A stretch of 64,000 nt of DNA from an uncultured Sphingomonas sp. (GTDB taxonomy: Bacteria; Pseudomonadota; Alphaproteobacteria; Sphingomonadales; Sphingomonadaceae), in the NCBI RefSeq assembly GCF_936927845.1, contig NZ_CAKZHV010000060.1:124001-188000 (forward strand), in the 5' to 3' direction. Below, piece by piece: positions 36,175 through 44,915 of this stretch. The position numbers and the translations under genes were made by a program. The notes below the pieces were generated by a model. That model saw nothing but the letters and a program-made list of their open reading frames with translations. It did not search any database and was not told where the DNA came from. Position 1 is the first letter of the stretch; every line of letters begins with the position of its first letter.

Positions 36175-36289
36175 CGCATCGGTCATCCGCGGGTCACCGC
36201 CGCGGCGACCCACATCCCCTAGGTTTCATCCCTCCAGTTCCATCACGGCCGGCCCCCAAGGCGCGGCGCACGATCAAGGAAGAAGCGAC

Positions 36290-37702
36290 ATGGCAAACAC
36301 GGCCGCAGACGTTCTGAGCAAGATCAAGGACGAGGAGATCGAGTGGATCGACCTGCGCTTCACCGATCCCAAGGGTAAGTGGCAGCACCTGACGATGGTC
36401 GCCAGCGTCATGGGCGAGGACGAGTGGACCGACGGGCTGATGTTCGACGGCTCTTCGATCGAGGGCTGGAAGGCGATCAACGAGTCGGACATGATTCTGA
36501 AGCCCGACCTGGACGCAGTCTATACCGACCCGTTCTCGGCCACGCCGATGCTGATCGTGTTCTGCGACATCGTCGAACCCTCGACCGGAGAAGGCTACGC
36601 GCGCGACCCGCGCACCACCGCCAAGCGCGCCGAAGCCTATGTCGCGCAGACCGGGATTGGCGACACCGTCTATGTCGGCCCGGAGGCCGAGTTCTTCATG
36701 TTCGACGACGTCCGCTTCGACACGTCGTACAACCAGTCGTATTTCAAGATCGACGATATCGAACTGCCGACCAACACGGGCCGCGAATATGAGGGCGGCA
36801 ATTTGGCGCATCGTCCGCGCGCCAAGGGCGGCTATTTCCCCGTCGCGCCGGTCGACTCGGCAGTCGACATCCGCGGCGAGATGGTCTCGACCATGATCGA
36901 GATGGGCCTGCCGTGCGACAAGCACCACCACGAGGTGGCGGCGGCGCAGCACGAGCTAGGCCTCACCTTCGGCACGCTGACGCAGACCGCCGACCGGATG
37001 CAGATCTACAAGTACGTCGTGCACCAGGTCGCGCACGCGTACGGCAAGTCGGCGACGTTCATGCCGAAGCCGATCAAGGAGGACAACGGATCGGGAATGC
37101 ACACGCACTTCTCGATCTGGCAGGGCAAGGAGCCGCTGTTCGCGGGTAACGGCTACGCGGGTCTGTCTGACACCTGCCTCTATTTCATCGGTGGCATCAT
37201 CAAGCACGCGAAGGCGATCAACGCCTTCACCAACCCGACCACCAACAGCTACAAGCGGCTGGTGCCGGGTTACGAGGCGCCGGTGCTGCTCGCTTATTCG
37301 GCGCGCAACCGGTCGGCATCGTGCCGCATTCCCTACGGTACGGGGCCGAAGTCGAAGCGCGTCGAGGTGCGCTTCCCCGACGCGATGGCGAACCCGTATC
37401 TCGCCTATGCCGCGCTGCTAATGGCGGGTCTGGACGGGATTCAGAACAAGATCCATCCGGGCGAGGCGATGGACAAGAACCTGTACGACCTGCCGCCGGC
37501 CGAACTGGCGGAAGTGCCGACGGTGTGCGCGAGCCTGCGCGAGGCGCTCGAGTCGCTCCAGGCCGACCACGACTTCCTGCTGAAGGGCGACGTGTTCACC
37601 AAGGACCAGATCGAGGCGTACGTCGAGCTCAAGTGGTCGGAAGTCGCGCGCTGGGAAATGACGCCGAGCCCGGTCGAGTTCGATATGTATTACAGCGCGT
37701 AA
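36290..37702 (+). CDS. glnA: glutamine synthetase type I
   Basis: A 470-aa GSI-beta that makes glutamine from glutamate and ammonia. It has the grasp N-domain (LRFTDPKGKWQHL, FDGSSIEGW), the ATP-binding NGSGMHTHFS, and the adenylylation Tyr (about residue 399) in DKNLYDLPPAE, the GlnE target. AAGGAAGAA precedes the ATG. With glnB upstream under a sigma-54-like promoter, expression should rise on nitrogen limitation. A clear terminator follows. Confidence 0.97.
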   Translation: MANTAADVLSKIKDEEIEWIDLRFTDPKGKWQHLTMVASVMGEDEWTDGLMFDGSSIEGWKAINESDMILKPDLDAVYTDPFSATPMLIVFCDIVEPSTGEGYARDPRTTAKRAEAYVAQTGIGDTVYVGPEAEFFMFDDVRFDTSYNQSYFKIDDIELPTNTGREYEGGNLAHRPRAKGGYFPVAPVDSAVDIRGEMVSTMIEMGLPCDKHHHEVAAAQHELGLTFGTLTQTADRMQIYKYVVHQVAHAYGKSATFMPKPIKEDNGSGMHTHFSIWQGKEPLFAGNGYAGLSDTCLYFIGGIIKHAKAINAFTNPTTNSYKRLVPGYEAPVLLAYSARNRSASCRIPYGTGPKSKRVEVRFPDAMANPYLAYAALLMAGLDGIQNKIHPGEAMDKNLYDLPPAELAEVPTVCASLREALESLQADHDFLLKGDVFTKDQIEAYVELKWSEVARWEMTPSPVEFDMYYSA

Positions 37703-37821
37703 GGCTGGCGTGCCGCCAGCCGGTGCGAGCGGGCAACCGTTCGCATACGCGGTGCCGGCCGGCTCGCATCGGCGAGGACCGACGACGCGGCTTTGCCGCG
37801 GCGATGCCACGACAAGGAAAA

Positions 37822-37850
37822 GGCGCTCGGAGCGATCCGAGCGCCTTTTC
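37822..37850 (+). terminator. intrinsic terminator of glnB-glnA
   Basis: GGCGCTCGGA (37822-37831), loop GCGA, TCCGAGCGCC (37836-37845), then TTTTCTCTT; A-run before the stem. A strong stem-loop 120 nt after glnA. Confidence 0.88.
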
Positions 37851-37875
37851 TCTTACGTAGGCTAAGAAAGCCGCC

Positions 37876-37898
37876 CCCCGGCTCGCCGCCGGGGTGAC
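37876..37898. repeat. REP-like palindrome, copy 3
   Basis: CCCCGGC (37876-37882) and GCCGGGG (37888-37894) then TGAC, between the glnA terminator and the porin gene end. Same GTCACCCCGG core as the other copies, in the opposite orientation. Confidence 0.6.
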
Positions 37899-37917
37899 GG
37901 GAGTGGATCGACGGCGC

Positions 37918-38655
37918 CTAGAAACTGACCGCCGCGCGCGCCGCGATCCGGTCACCCGCGTTGTTCCGCGCGGCGAACGGCGACAGCGCGCGCGTGTTGT
38001 CGATGTCGGTGCCGGTATATTCCACCGTCAGCACCAGCGGCCCGGTCGCGTGCTGCACGCCGAACGACCAGTCATAATAGGTGTCGTCGGGCCGCAGTCG
38101 CGCCGCGCGGACGGGATCGTTGACGCGACCGCTCGATCGCCCGGCGCTCGCGGTGAAGCTGAACGGCGTCAGCGGCACCCCGACGCGCCCGCGTAGCCCC
38201 AAGTACAGATTGCTGCCGCCGATCGCATCCTGCGACGGCGCGTAGCGCGCCTCGATCCCCGCCTCTGCCGGGCCGAGCGTGTAGCTCGCCCCTGCCCCGC
38301 CTTCGTAATAATCGAGCGGACCGTTGCCGTTCGTGAAGACGTGCCCGGTCGCGAACGCATCGAGCCGGAAACCATTGACCGACTGGCTGTAGCCGAGCGT
38401 CGGCTCGAACACCGCGTCCGCGCCGCCGTGACGCGGATCACCGCGCGTAGTGAGCGCGCGGACGCCGACGTCGAACCCGCTCGACAGGTCGAGTCGCGCA
38501 GACGCGGCAAGCGCGCCCTCGCCATCGCTCCAGCTGATCCCGCGCCGCCGCTCGTCGGTGGTCGTCTCGACCCCGGCATGCGGGATGACCTGCGCCTGCG
38601 CGGGAACGACGGTTGCGGCGAGCAGCGCCCAGGCGGCGACGGCGGGTTTACGCAT
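37918..38655 (-). CDS. TorF-family putative outer-membrane porin
   Basis: A 245-aa protein with signal peptide (AVAAWALLAATVVPAQA) and alternating beta-strand pattern ending in a C-terminal Phe (RIAARAAVSF), typical of outer-membrane barrels. The start of the mature region (GVETTTDERRRGISWSDGEGAL) fits the TorF/Gcw_chp family. Substrate unknown. The next upstream gene on the same strand (38659) ends 3 nt before its start, suggesting co-transcription. Confidence 0.8.
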   Translation of the reverse strand: MRKPAVAAWALLAATVVPAQAQVIPHAGVETTTDERRRGISWSDGEGALAASARLDLSSGFDVGVRALTTRGDPRHGGADAVFEPTLGYSQSVNGFRLDAFATGHVFTNGNGPLDYYEGGAGASYTLGPAEAGIEARYAPSQDAIGGSNLYLGLRGRVGVPLTPFSFTASAGRSSGRVNDPVRAARLRPDDTYYDWSFGVQHATGPLVLTVEYTGTDIDNTRALSPFAARNNAGDRIAARAAVSF

Positions 38656-38658
38656 GGA

Positions 38659-39081
38659 CTATCCTTGTATCCGTTCGAGATCGGCAATCAGGTCGCGGCG
38701 GTCGCGGGCGGCGACGTCGACCAGGTGCGCGCGCATCCGCTCGCCCGCGGCGGCGACCTCGGCGTGGATAGCCGCGCGCTGACCCGCGCACCAGCCCGGC
38801 CGCGTGCCGCTGAGCAGTGCGGGTGCCTCGATCCGTCGCGCCGCAATGTGCCCGGCGGCGTGGCGCGCGTAGCGGTCCACCGCGACACGCGCGTGCCAGC
38901 GGCAGCGCAGCGTTGCGGGGCGCCCCGGTGCAGAGACGGCGCCTACCTGTCGCATCTCGGTGTGCATCGTGCCCTGATAGGTCGCCTCAACCGCCGTACC
39001 GGCGTGCTCGAAGCGTTCGTGATGCAGGTGCGCGGCCGCCGGGGAGGCAGCGAGCAGCGCGGCGGCGATGATAGGTGACAT
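38659..39081 (-). CDS. secreted protein of unknown function
   Basis: A 140-aa protein with a clear signal peptide (MSPIIAAALLAASPAAA). The mature part begins HLHHERFEHAG and contains two Cys (LRCRWHARVAVDRYARH and RPGWCAGQRAA) that could form a disulfide. No family recognised. ATG 39081 chosen for the signal. It sits directly upstream of the TorF porin gene. Confidence 0.7.
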   Translation of the reverse strand: MSPIIAAALLAASPAAAHLHHERFEHAGTAVEATYQGTMHTEMRQVGAVSAPGRPATLRCRWHARVAVDRYARHAAGHIAARRIEAPALLSGTRPGWCAGQRAAIHAEVAAAGERMRAHLVDVAARDRRDLIADLERIQG

Positions 39082-39258
39082 GGTCCTCTCCGTGCTAGGG
39101 CGAGCCTCTCGGGCCCGCGATGCAACCGAGATGATCGTGGCCGCTAGGCACTTCAACGCGCCCGCGCGGCACGGACATCATTCGTAAGATGCTGGCCGCA
39201 ATCGTTACGGGCACGACGCGCAAGGCATTGATCTACATCAACAACTCACTCGCATGAG

Positions 39259-39283
39259 GGAACGCTGCCGCGGCCCGCGCGCT
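39259..39283 (+). promoter_or_regulatory. possible EcfG-type stress promoter
   Basis: GGAAC (39259-39263), 16-nt spacer, CGCT (39280-39283), 30 nt before the SRPBCC gene. Sphingomonad general-stress promoters read GGAAC-N16/17-CGTT, so the -10 has one mismatch. Confidence 0.3.
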
Positions 39284-39312
39284 TGTCGGGCGCGTTGATA
39301 ACGGAGGCTGGT

Positions 39313-39885
39313 ATGACCGATAGCCGCGACGACGGTCCGGTGGTGACCGCGAAGAAGAACCCTGATGAACTGACCGCCGCGACCATTCCACAGTCGCAGG
39401 GCAGCAGCGCGCTTGCGCGCGCGGTGACGATCAACAAGCCGGTGGCGGAGGTTTACGCCTACTTCCGCGACTTCTCCAACCTGCCCTCGTTCATGGAGAA
39501 TGTGGTCAGCATCGACACGCCCGACGCGACGCGCTCGCATTGGGTCGTGAAGGCGCCGGGCGGCACCACGGTCGAGTGGGACGCGCGCGTGACCGAGGAT
39601 CAGCCGAATGCGCTGATCGCCTGGACCAGCGAGGAAGGCGCTGACGTGCCCAACTCGGGCCGCGTCGAATTCCGCGACGCAGGGCAGCGCGGCACGGTGG
39701 TGACCGCGACGATCCTGTACGATCCACCCGCGGGCGTGGTCGGCAAGCTGATCGCCAAGATGTTCCAGCGCGAACCCGCGATCCAGGCGCGCCGCGATCT
39801 ACGGCGGTTCAAGCAATTGATGGAAGCGGGCGAGATCGCGACCCCCGCGATGAACCAGAAGCAATTCGAGGAGATGGGGCTGTGA
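39313..39885 (+). CDS. SRPBCC-family (START-like) protein
   Basis: A 190-aa START-fold protein: ALARAVTINKPVAEVYAYFRDFSNLPSFMENV and later HWVVKAPGGTTVEWDARVTEDQPN. Such proteins bind hydrophobic ligands; cyclase-like members also exist. GGAGG precedes the ATG. Its stop overlaps the GTG start of the Zn-dehydrogenase (GTGA). The trio SRPBCC, Zn-ADH and SDR recurs in alphaproteobacterial stress operons. Confidence 0.85.
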   Translation: MTDSRDDGPVVTAKKNPDELTAATIPQSQGSSALARAVTINKPVAEVYAYFRDFSNLPSFMENVVSIDTPDATRSHWVVKAPGGTTVEWDARVTEDQPNALIAWTSEEGADVPNSGRVEFRDAGQRGTVVTATILYDPPAGVVGKLIAKMFQREPAIQARRDLRRFKQLMEAGEIATPAMNQKQFEEMGL

Positions 39886-41063
39886 GAGCGCTGACCTGGC
39901 ATGGCAAGCATGACGTGCGCGTCGACACGGTGGACGACCCCGGCATCGTCAACCCGCGCGACTGCATCATCAAGGTGACCTCGACCGCGATCTGCGGCTC
40001 GGACCTCCACCTCTACGACGGGTACATCCCGACGATGAAGGCGGGCGACATCCTGGGCCACGAGTTCATGGGTGAGGTGGTCGAGGTCGGCGCGAAGTCG
40101 ACGTTGAAGAAGGGGCAGCGCGTCGTGGTGCCGTTCACCATCGCATGCGGCAGCTGTTACCATTGCGGCAAGCACCAATACTCGGCCTGCGACAACGGAC
40201 TGCCGGCCGACAATCAGGACATCGCGCAGGAGCTGTACGGCCACCCGATGGCCGGGCTGTTCGGCTACAGCCACATGACCGGCGGTTATGCGGGCGGTCA
40301 GGCGGAATATGTCCGCGTGCCGTTCAGCGATGTCGGCCCGATCGTCATCCCCGATGGCATCGAGGACGACAAGGTGCTGTTCCTGTCGGACATCTTGCCG
40401 ACCGGCTGGATGGCGGCGGAGAATGCCGACATCGAGCCTGGCGACACGGTGGCGGTATGGGGCTGCGGCCCGGTCGGGCTGTTCGCGGTGCAGTCGGCCT
40501 TCCTGATGGGAGCCGAACGCGTGATCGCGATCGACCACTTTCCGCGCCGGTTGGAGTTGGCCAAGAAGTTCGGCGCGGAAACGCTCAACTTCGAGCAGAC
40601 CGACATCTACGACGCGCTCATGCTGATGACCGGCGGGATCGGGCCGGACGCGGTGATCGACTCGGTCGGCCTCGAATCACACGGGCTGTACGTCGACAAC
40701 GTGGTGGATCAGGTGAAGGCATCGACCTTCCTCGGCACCGACCGCCCGCACGCCAATCGTCAGGCGATCATCGCGTGCCGCAAGGGCGGGCGCGTGTCGA
40801 TGCCCGCGGTCTACGGCGGCTTCGTCGACAAATGGCCGCTGGGTGCGTTCATGGAGAAGGGGCTGACGCTCAAGACCGGGCAGACCCACGTCCAGCACTA
40901 TCTGCCCGGGCTGCTCCAGGCGATCATCGACGGGAAGATCGACACCACCTTCCTGATCTCGCACCGGATGGACCTGGAGGACGCGCCGACCGGTTATCAG
41001 AAGTTCCACGACGAGCAGAACGACTACACCAAGATCGTGCTCAAGCCCGGCCTAAACGGCTAA
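39882..41063 (+). CDS. zinc-dependent alcohol dehydrogenase
   Basis: A 393-aa medium-chain dehydrogenase. Catalytic zinc ligands are in AICGSDLHLYDG and GHEFMGEVVEVG; the structural zinc site is in CGSCYHCGKHQYSACDN. The NAD fold is VAVWGCGPVGLFAV. It resembles glutathione-independent formaldehyde dehydrogenase-like proteins, but the substrate is unknown. It starts at GTG overlapping the SRPBCC stop and is followed by the SDR after 13 nt. Confidence 0.9.
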   Translation: MRALTWHGKHDVRVDTVDDPGIVNPRDCIIKVTSTAICGSDLHLYDGYIPTMKAGDILGHEFMGEVVEVGAKSTLKKGQRVVVPFTIACGSCYHCGKHQYSACDNGLPADNQDIAQELYGHPMAGLFGYSHMTGGYAGGQAEYVRVPFSDVGPIVIPDGIEDDKVLFLSDILPTGWMAAENADIEPGDTVAVWGCGPVGLFAVQSAFLMGAERVIAIDHFPRRLELAKKFGAETLNFEQTDIYDALMLMTGGIGPDAVIDSVGLESHGLYVDNVVDQVKASTFLGTDRPHANRQAIIACRKGGRVSMPAVYGGFVDKWPLGAFMEKGLTLKTGQTHVQHYLPGLLQAIIDGKIDTTFLISHRMDLEDAPTGYQKFHDEQNDYTKIVLKPGLNG

Positions 41064-41076
41064 CAGGAGAGACGTA

Positions 41077-41862
41077 ATGGCCGACAAATTCGCCATCATC
41101 ACCGGTGCCTCGACCGGCATCGGGTTCGAGCTCGCGACGCTCGCTGCGCAGGACGGCTACGACATTCTCGTCGTCGCCGACGAAGCGCTGATCAACGACG
41201 CCGCGCGCGATTTTGAGCAGTTCGGCACGAGCGTGCAGGCGGTCGAGGCCGATCTGTCGACGATCGAGGGCGTCGATAAGCTGCTCGCCGCCGCGAACGG
41301 GCGCCGTATCGACGTGCTGTGCGCCAATGCCGGACGCGGGCTGGGCCACGGCTTCCTCGACCAGAAGGTCGAAGACTGGCGTCACGTGGTCGATACCAAC
41401 ATCACCGGCACCGCCTATCTGCTCCAGCGCGTGCTGCCCGACATGGTGGCGCGCAATGACGGCAAGGTGCTGGTGGTCGGATCGATCGCGGGTTACATTC
41501 CCGGCGCGTTCCAGGCGGTGTATAACGGGACCAAGGCGTTCATCGACAGCTTCACCGAGGCGCTGCGCAACGAGTTGAAGGACGCCGACGGTGTCACGAT
41601 CAGCACGCTGATGCCCGGCCCGGTCGACACCGAGTTCTTCGCGCGCGGCGACCTACTCGACACGCAGGTCGGCAGCGATCCGAACAAGCGCTCGGCGGAG
41701 GATGTCGCCAAGGACGGCTGGAAGGCGCTGATGAGCGGCAAGCCGTCGGTCTTCTCTGGTTGGACGACGAAGATCCAGGGCGTGCTCGCCAATGTGGTGC
41801 CCGGATCGGTGCTTGCCGAACAACATCGCAAGATGGCGGAACCGGGATCGGCGAAGGACTGA
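41077..41862 (+). CDS. short-chain dehydrogenase/reductase
   Basis: A 261-aa classical SDR with TGASTGIGFELA cofactor loop, NAG in CANAGRG, catalytic Ser in VVGSIAG and YxxxK in YNGTKAF, all complete. NAD(P)-dependent oxidoreductase of unknown substrate. AGGAGAG precedes the ATG. It is the last gene of the SRPBCC/ADH operon and is followed by a strong terminator. Confidence 0.92.
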   Translation: MADKFAIITGASTGIGFELATLAAQDGYDILVVADEALINDAARDFEQFGTSVQAVEADLSTIEGVDKLLAAANGRRIDVLCANAGRGLGHGFLDQKVEDWRHVVDTNITGTAYLLQRVLPDMVARNDGKVLVVGSIAGYIPGAFQAVYNGTKAFIDSFTEALRNELKDADGVTISTLMPGPVDTEFFARGDLLDTQVGSDPNKRSAEDVAKDGWKALMSGKPSVFSGWTTKIQGVLANVVPGSVLAEQHRKMAEPGSAKD

Positions 41863-41885
41863 TTGAACGGCCTAGCACTATGACG

Positions 41886-41917
41886 AGCCCGTACCGCCGA
41901 GCGCGGTGCGGGCTTTT
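41886..41917 (+). terminator. intrinsic terminator of the SRPBCC-ADH-SDR operon
   Basis: AGCCCGTACCGC (41886-41897) pairs with GCGGTGCGGGCT (41903-41914), one T-G pair inside, loop CGAGC, followed by TTTCGC. It lies 24 nt after the SDR stop. Confidence 0.85.
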
Positions 41918-42039
41918 CGCATTGTTTGAGGTTGCGCGGGCTAAACTTTGCGATGCTGCCGCGATCTATCGATCAAGTGAAAGGCGACCGGCGCTGATCG
42001 CTGTTCAGATCGGTGCGGAACTGTTCTAGCTTGGCGAAC

Positions 42040-43326
42040 ATGATCGCCACCCTGCTCTCGCTCGCCGTTGCTGCCGCTGCCGCCACGCTTTCTCCCGTCG
42101 AGACGAAGATGCGCGACGTGGTCACCGCCGACGCGGGGCGGAGTGAGGCGCTGCTCGAACGATTGGTCGAGCAGAATTCGGGCTCGCTCAACCTCGATGG
42201 CGTGACGAAGGTGGGCGAGATAATGCGCCGTGAACTCGCGCCGCTCGGTTTCGACGTACGCTTCGTTGACATGCGCGCGACCGGGCGGGCGGGCCATATC
42301 GTCGCGACGCATAAGGGCAACGGCCGCGGAAAGCGCGTGCTGCTGATCGGTCACCTCGACACGGTGTTCGAGCCCGACAGCCCGTTCACCGGATTCCGGC
42401 GCGAAGGCACGCGCGCCTACGGCCCCGGCGTGGGGGACGACAAGGGCGGGCTGGTCGTGATCGTTGCCGCGTTGCACGCGATGCAGGCGGCGGGCACGCT
42501 CAAGAACGCCGACATACAGGTTGTGCTAACCGGCGACGAGGAGCGCGCCGGCGCACCGCTCGCCCTCGCGCGCGCCGACCTGATCGCGGCGGGCAAATGG
42601 GCCGACGTGGCGCTCGAATACGAGAATGTCGCCACCGAGGGCGGGCGCGATTGGGGCACCACCGCGCGGCGCAGCTCGATCAATTGGGCGATCACGGCGA
42701 CCGGCATCACGGGCCATTCGAGCGCGGTGTTCGGGCCCGCGCTGGGCTACGGTGCGGCCTACGAACTCGCGCGCATCCTCGACGCGTTCCGGCGCGAGTT
42801 GCCCGAGCCAAACGTCACCTACAATGTCGGGGTCATGGCGGCGGGAACGCCAGCGGCGCTGGACGACAGCGGCGTGCGCGCGAGCGCGAGCGGCAAGACC
42901 AACATCGTGGCCGCGCAGGCGGTGGCGCGCGGCGACCTGCGCACGCTGTCACCCGAGCAGGACGCGCGCGTGCAGGCCCGGATGGCGGCGATCGTCGCGC
43001 AGCATCTGCCGCGCACCGATGCCACGATCACCTTCTCCGACGGTTATCCTCCGATGGCGCCGACCGCGGGCAACCGCGCGCTGCTGGCGCAACTGAACGC
43101 GGTCAATCGCGACCTGTCGCTGCCCGAGATGCCCGAATATGATCCGGCGAAGCGCGGCGCGGCGGACTCGAGCTTCGTCGCCGCCGATGCCGATACGCTG
43201 GGCGGGATGGGCGCGTCGGGCGGCGGCGCGCATGCCGAGGGCGAGTGGATCGATCTCGCCAGCCTGCCACGCCAGGCGACACGCAGCGCCATCCTGATCA
43301 GCCGGCTTGCCGCGCAGAAGCGTTAG
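42040..43326 (+). CDS. M20-family metallopeptidase (glutamate carboxypeptidase-like), secreted
   Basis: A ~428-aa protein with a signal peptide (MIATLLSLAVAAAAAT) and an M20 core: metal motif GHLDTVFEPDSPF, GVGDDKGG, the Glu pair in TGDEERAG, a dimerisation domain (NWAITATGITGHSSAV), and C-terminal metal His in GGGAHAEGEW. Predicted to hydrolyse peptide or acyl-amino acid bonds in the periplasm. ATG 42040 chosen for its signal. It overlaps the next convergent gene by 4 nt. Confidence 0.88.
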   Translation: MIATLLSLAVAAAAATLSPVETKMRDVVTADAGRSEALLERLVEQNSGSLNLDGVTKVGEIMRRELAPLGFDVRFVDMRATGRAGHIVATHKGNGRGKRVLLIGHLDTVFEPDSPFTGFRREGTRAYGPGVGDDKGGLVVIVAALHAMQAAGTLKNADIQVVLTGDEERAGAPLALARADLIAAGKWADVALEYENVATEGGRDWGTTARRSSINWAITATGITGHSSAVFGPALGYGAAYELARILDAFRRELPEPNVTYNVGVMAAGTPAALDDSGVRASASGKTNIVAAQAVARGDLRTLSPEQDARVQARMAAIVAQHLPRTDATITFSDGYPPMAPTAGNRALLAQLNAVNRDLSLPEMPEYDPAKRGAADSSFVAADADTLGGMGASGGGAHAEGEWIDLASLPRQATRSAILISRLAAQKR

Positions 43327-43637
43327 TCGCGCCGCGCCCGCTCGGCCCTGACCGCGCCGAAATGCCCGGCGAGATACCAGCCGAGCAGCAGCCAGCCGAT
43401 TGCGGCGCAGGCGAGCGCCGCCTGGGACGCGAGCATCGGCCAGCCGGTCCGCGCGAGCACGATGCCGACCACGAAATTACCGCTGCCCCACAGCATGTTG
43501 GTGCGCGGGCTCGACAATCCACGCGCCGGCGGCTTTGCAAACGGCGTCGGGAACGCCTCGCCGCGCAGGCCCGCGCTCAGGTGCGGCACGCAATTGACCA
43601 GAAACGCACCCGCCAGGATCATCAACAGATAGCCCAT
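43323..43637 (-). CDS. small membrane protein (104 aa)
   Basis: Three predicted hydrophobic segments: MGYLLMILAGAFLVNCVPHL, NMLWGSGNFVVGIVLA and LACAAIGWLLLGWYLA. A polar loop with FPTPFAKPPARGLSSP lies between. Similar three-helix small proteins are known in many bacteria without assigned function. It overlaps the peptidase gene end by 4 nt and diverges from the TetR gene (96 nt apart). Confidence 0.75.
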   Translation of the reverse strand: MGYLLMILAGAFLVNCVPHLSAGLRGEAFPTPFAKPPARGLSSPRTNMLWGSGNFVVGIVLARTGWPMLASQAALACAAIGWLLLGWYLAGHFGAVRAERARRD

Positions 43638-43733
43638 CCACCCACTCCTCGCTTCTTCGGCATCGAAGCGTTTCGGACCCGCGCCGCGTTCCTCGGCGCT
43701 TGCGGCTCCCCTCCGCTTCGTGGATGCTGATGC

Positions 43734-44420
43734 ATGATGGACGCCACCCCCACGACCGCCGCCGCGCCGCCCGTCTCGCGCGGGAACACCACCCGCAACG
43801 AGCTAAAGCGCGCCGCCAGGCGGTTGTTCGCCGAGCGCGGGATCGCCGCGGTCGGGATGCGCGAAGTGGTGGAGGCGGCGGGACAGCGCAACGCTGCCGC
43901 GGTGCATTATTACTTCGGCAGCAAGGATGAGCTGCTGCGCGAATTGCTGATCGACGGCGCCGAGTTGATCGACGCCGGTCGCCGTGCACTGTTCGACCAA
44001 CTGGAAATGCGCGGCACCCCGACCCTCGCCGAGGTAGTGCGCGCGATGGTGCTGCCCAACATCGAGCTGCGCGGGCCGACCGGTGAGCACGAGACGTACT
44101 TCCGCTTCATCGTCAACGTACAGAACGAGCGCCGCGCGCTGTTCCGTGACACGGTGCCCGAGCATTCGGAAGGGTTCCGCCGCTTCGTCGCGCACGTCCA
44201 TCGCCTGCTCGCGCCGCTGTCGGCGGCGACGATCAACCAGCGCATCCTGTTCGCCAGCCTCGCGCTACAGACGCTGATCGCCGCGCGCGAAGCGTCGCTC
44301 GACCGGCTCGGCAGCGGCGACCATCATTTCTGGAGCCGCCCCGACGCGCTCGCCGGACTGCTCGACGCGGTCGAGGCGATCCTGGTCGGCGCGGGCGGAC
44401 ATCTGAGCAAGGCTGGCTGA
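43734..44420 (+). CDS. TetR/AcrR-family transcriptional regulator
   Basis: A 228-aa repressor with an N-terminal TetR helix-turn-helix: NELKRAARRLFAERGIAAVGMREVVEAAGQRNAAAVHYYFGSKDE pattern. The C-terminal ligand domain is longer than average. It begins an operon with DUF2721 and the MBL hydrolase genes, and may autoregulate. It could also control the divergent 43323 gene. Start ATG 43734 or 43737. Confidence 0.9.
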   Translation: MMDATPTTAAAPPVSRGNTTRNELKRAARRLFAERGIAAVGMREVVEAAGQRNAAAVHYYFGSKDELLRELLIDGAELIDAGRRALFDQLEMRGTPTLAEVVRAMVLPNIELRGPTGEHETYFRFIVNVQNERRALFRDTVPEHSEGFRRFVAHVHRLLAPLSAATINQRILFASLALQTLIAAREASLDRLGSGDHHFWSRPDALAGLLDAVEAILVGAGGHLSKAG

Positions 44421-44424
44421 CGCG

Positions 44425-44877
44425 GTGCCGCTTTACGCCCCCACGGTTTCGACCATCGCCGAGACGATCCAGGTATCGCTCAGCCCCGTCTTCATGCTGG
44501 CGGGCATCGGCGCGCTGCTCAACGTGCTGGCGGGGCGACTGTCGCGCGTCGTCGACCGTGCCCGCGCGCTCGAGGTGCTCCACCCACGCTCAAGCGGCAC
44601 CGAACACGATCGCCACGTCGCCGAGCTGCGGCTGCTCAACAAGCGGATCGGCATCATCAACGCCGCGCTGCTGATGGGGGTGTCGAGTGCGGTGATGACC
44701 TGCGTGGTGGTCGCGCTGCTGTTCATCGCCGCGCTGCTCAAATTTCACATCGGGCAATATGTCGCCGCCGGGTTCATCCTCGCCATGCTGCTGCTGATCG
44801 CCAGCCTCGTCGCGTTCATGATCGAAGTGCGCGTGTCGCTGCGCGCGATCCGCATCCGCGACGAATTGCTGCGCTGA
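44425..44877 (+). CDS. DUF2721 membrane protein
   Basis: A 150-aa protein. The N-terminal hydrophobic segment (IQVSLSPVFMLAGIGALLNVLAGRLSRVVDRAR) is the DUF2721 hallmark, followed by a charged region and two membrane helices (AALLMGVSSAVMTCVVVALLFIAALL; YVAAGFILAMLLLIASLVAFM). Function unknown. It starts with GTG 4 nt after the TetR gene stop, so it is probably in the same operon. Confidence 0.88.
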   Translation: MPLYAPTVSTIAETIQVSLSPVFMLAGIGALLNVLAGRLSRVVDRARALEVLHPRSSGTEHDRHVAELRLLNKRIGIINAALLMGVSSAVMTCVVVALLFIAALLKFHIGQYVAAGFILAMLLLIASLVAFMIEVRVSLRAIRIRDELLR

Positions 44878-44915
44878 CGGGCCTGCGCGTCGATCCCGCG
44901 CGTTGATCCGGATCA

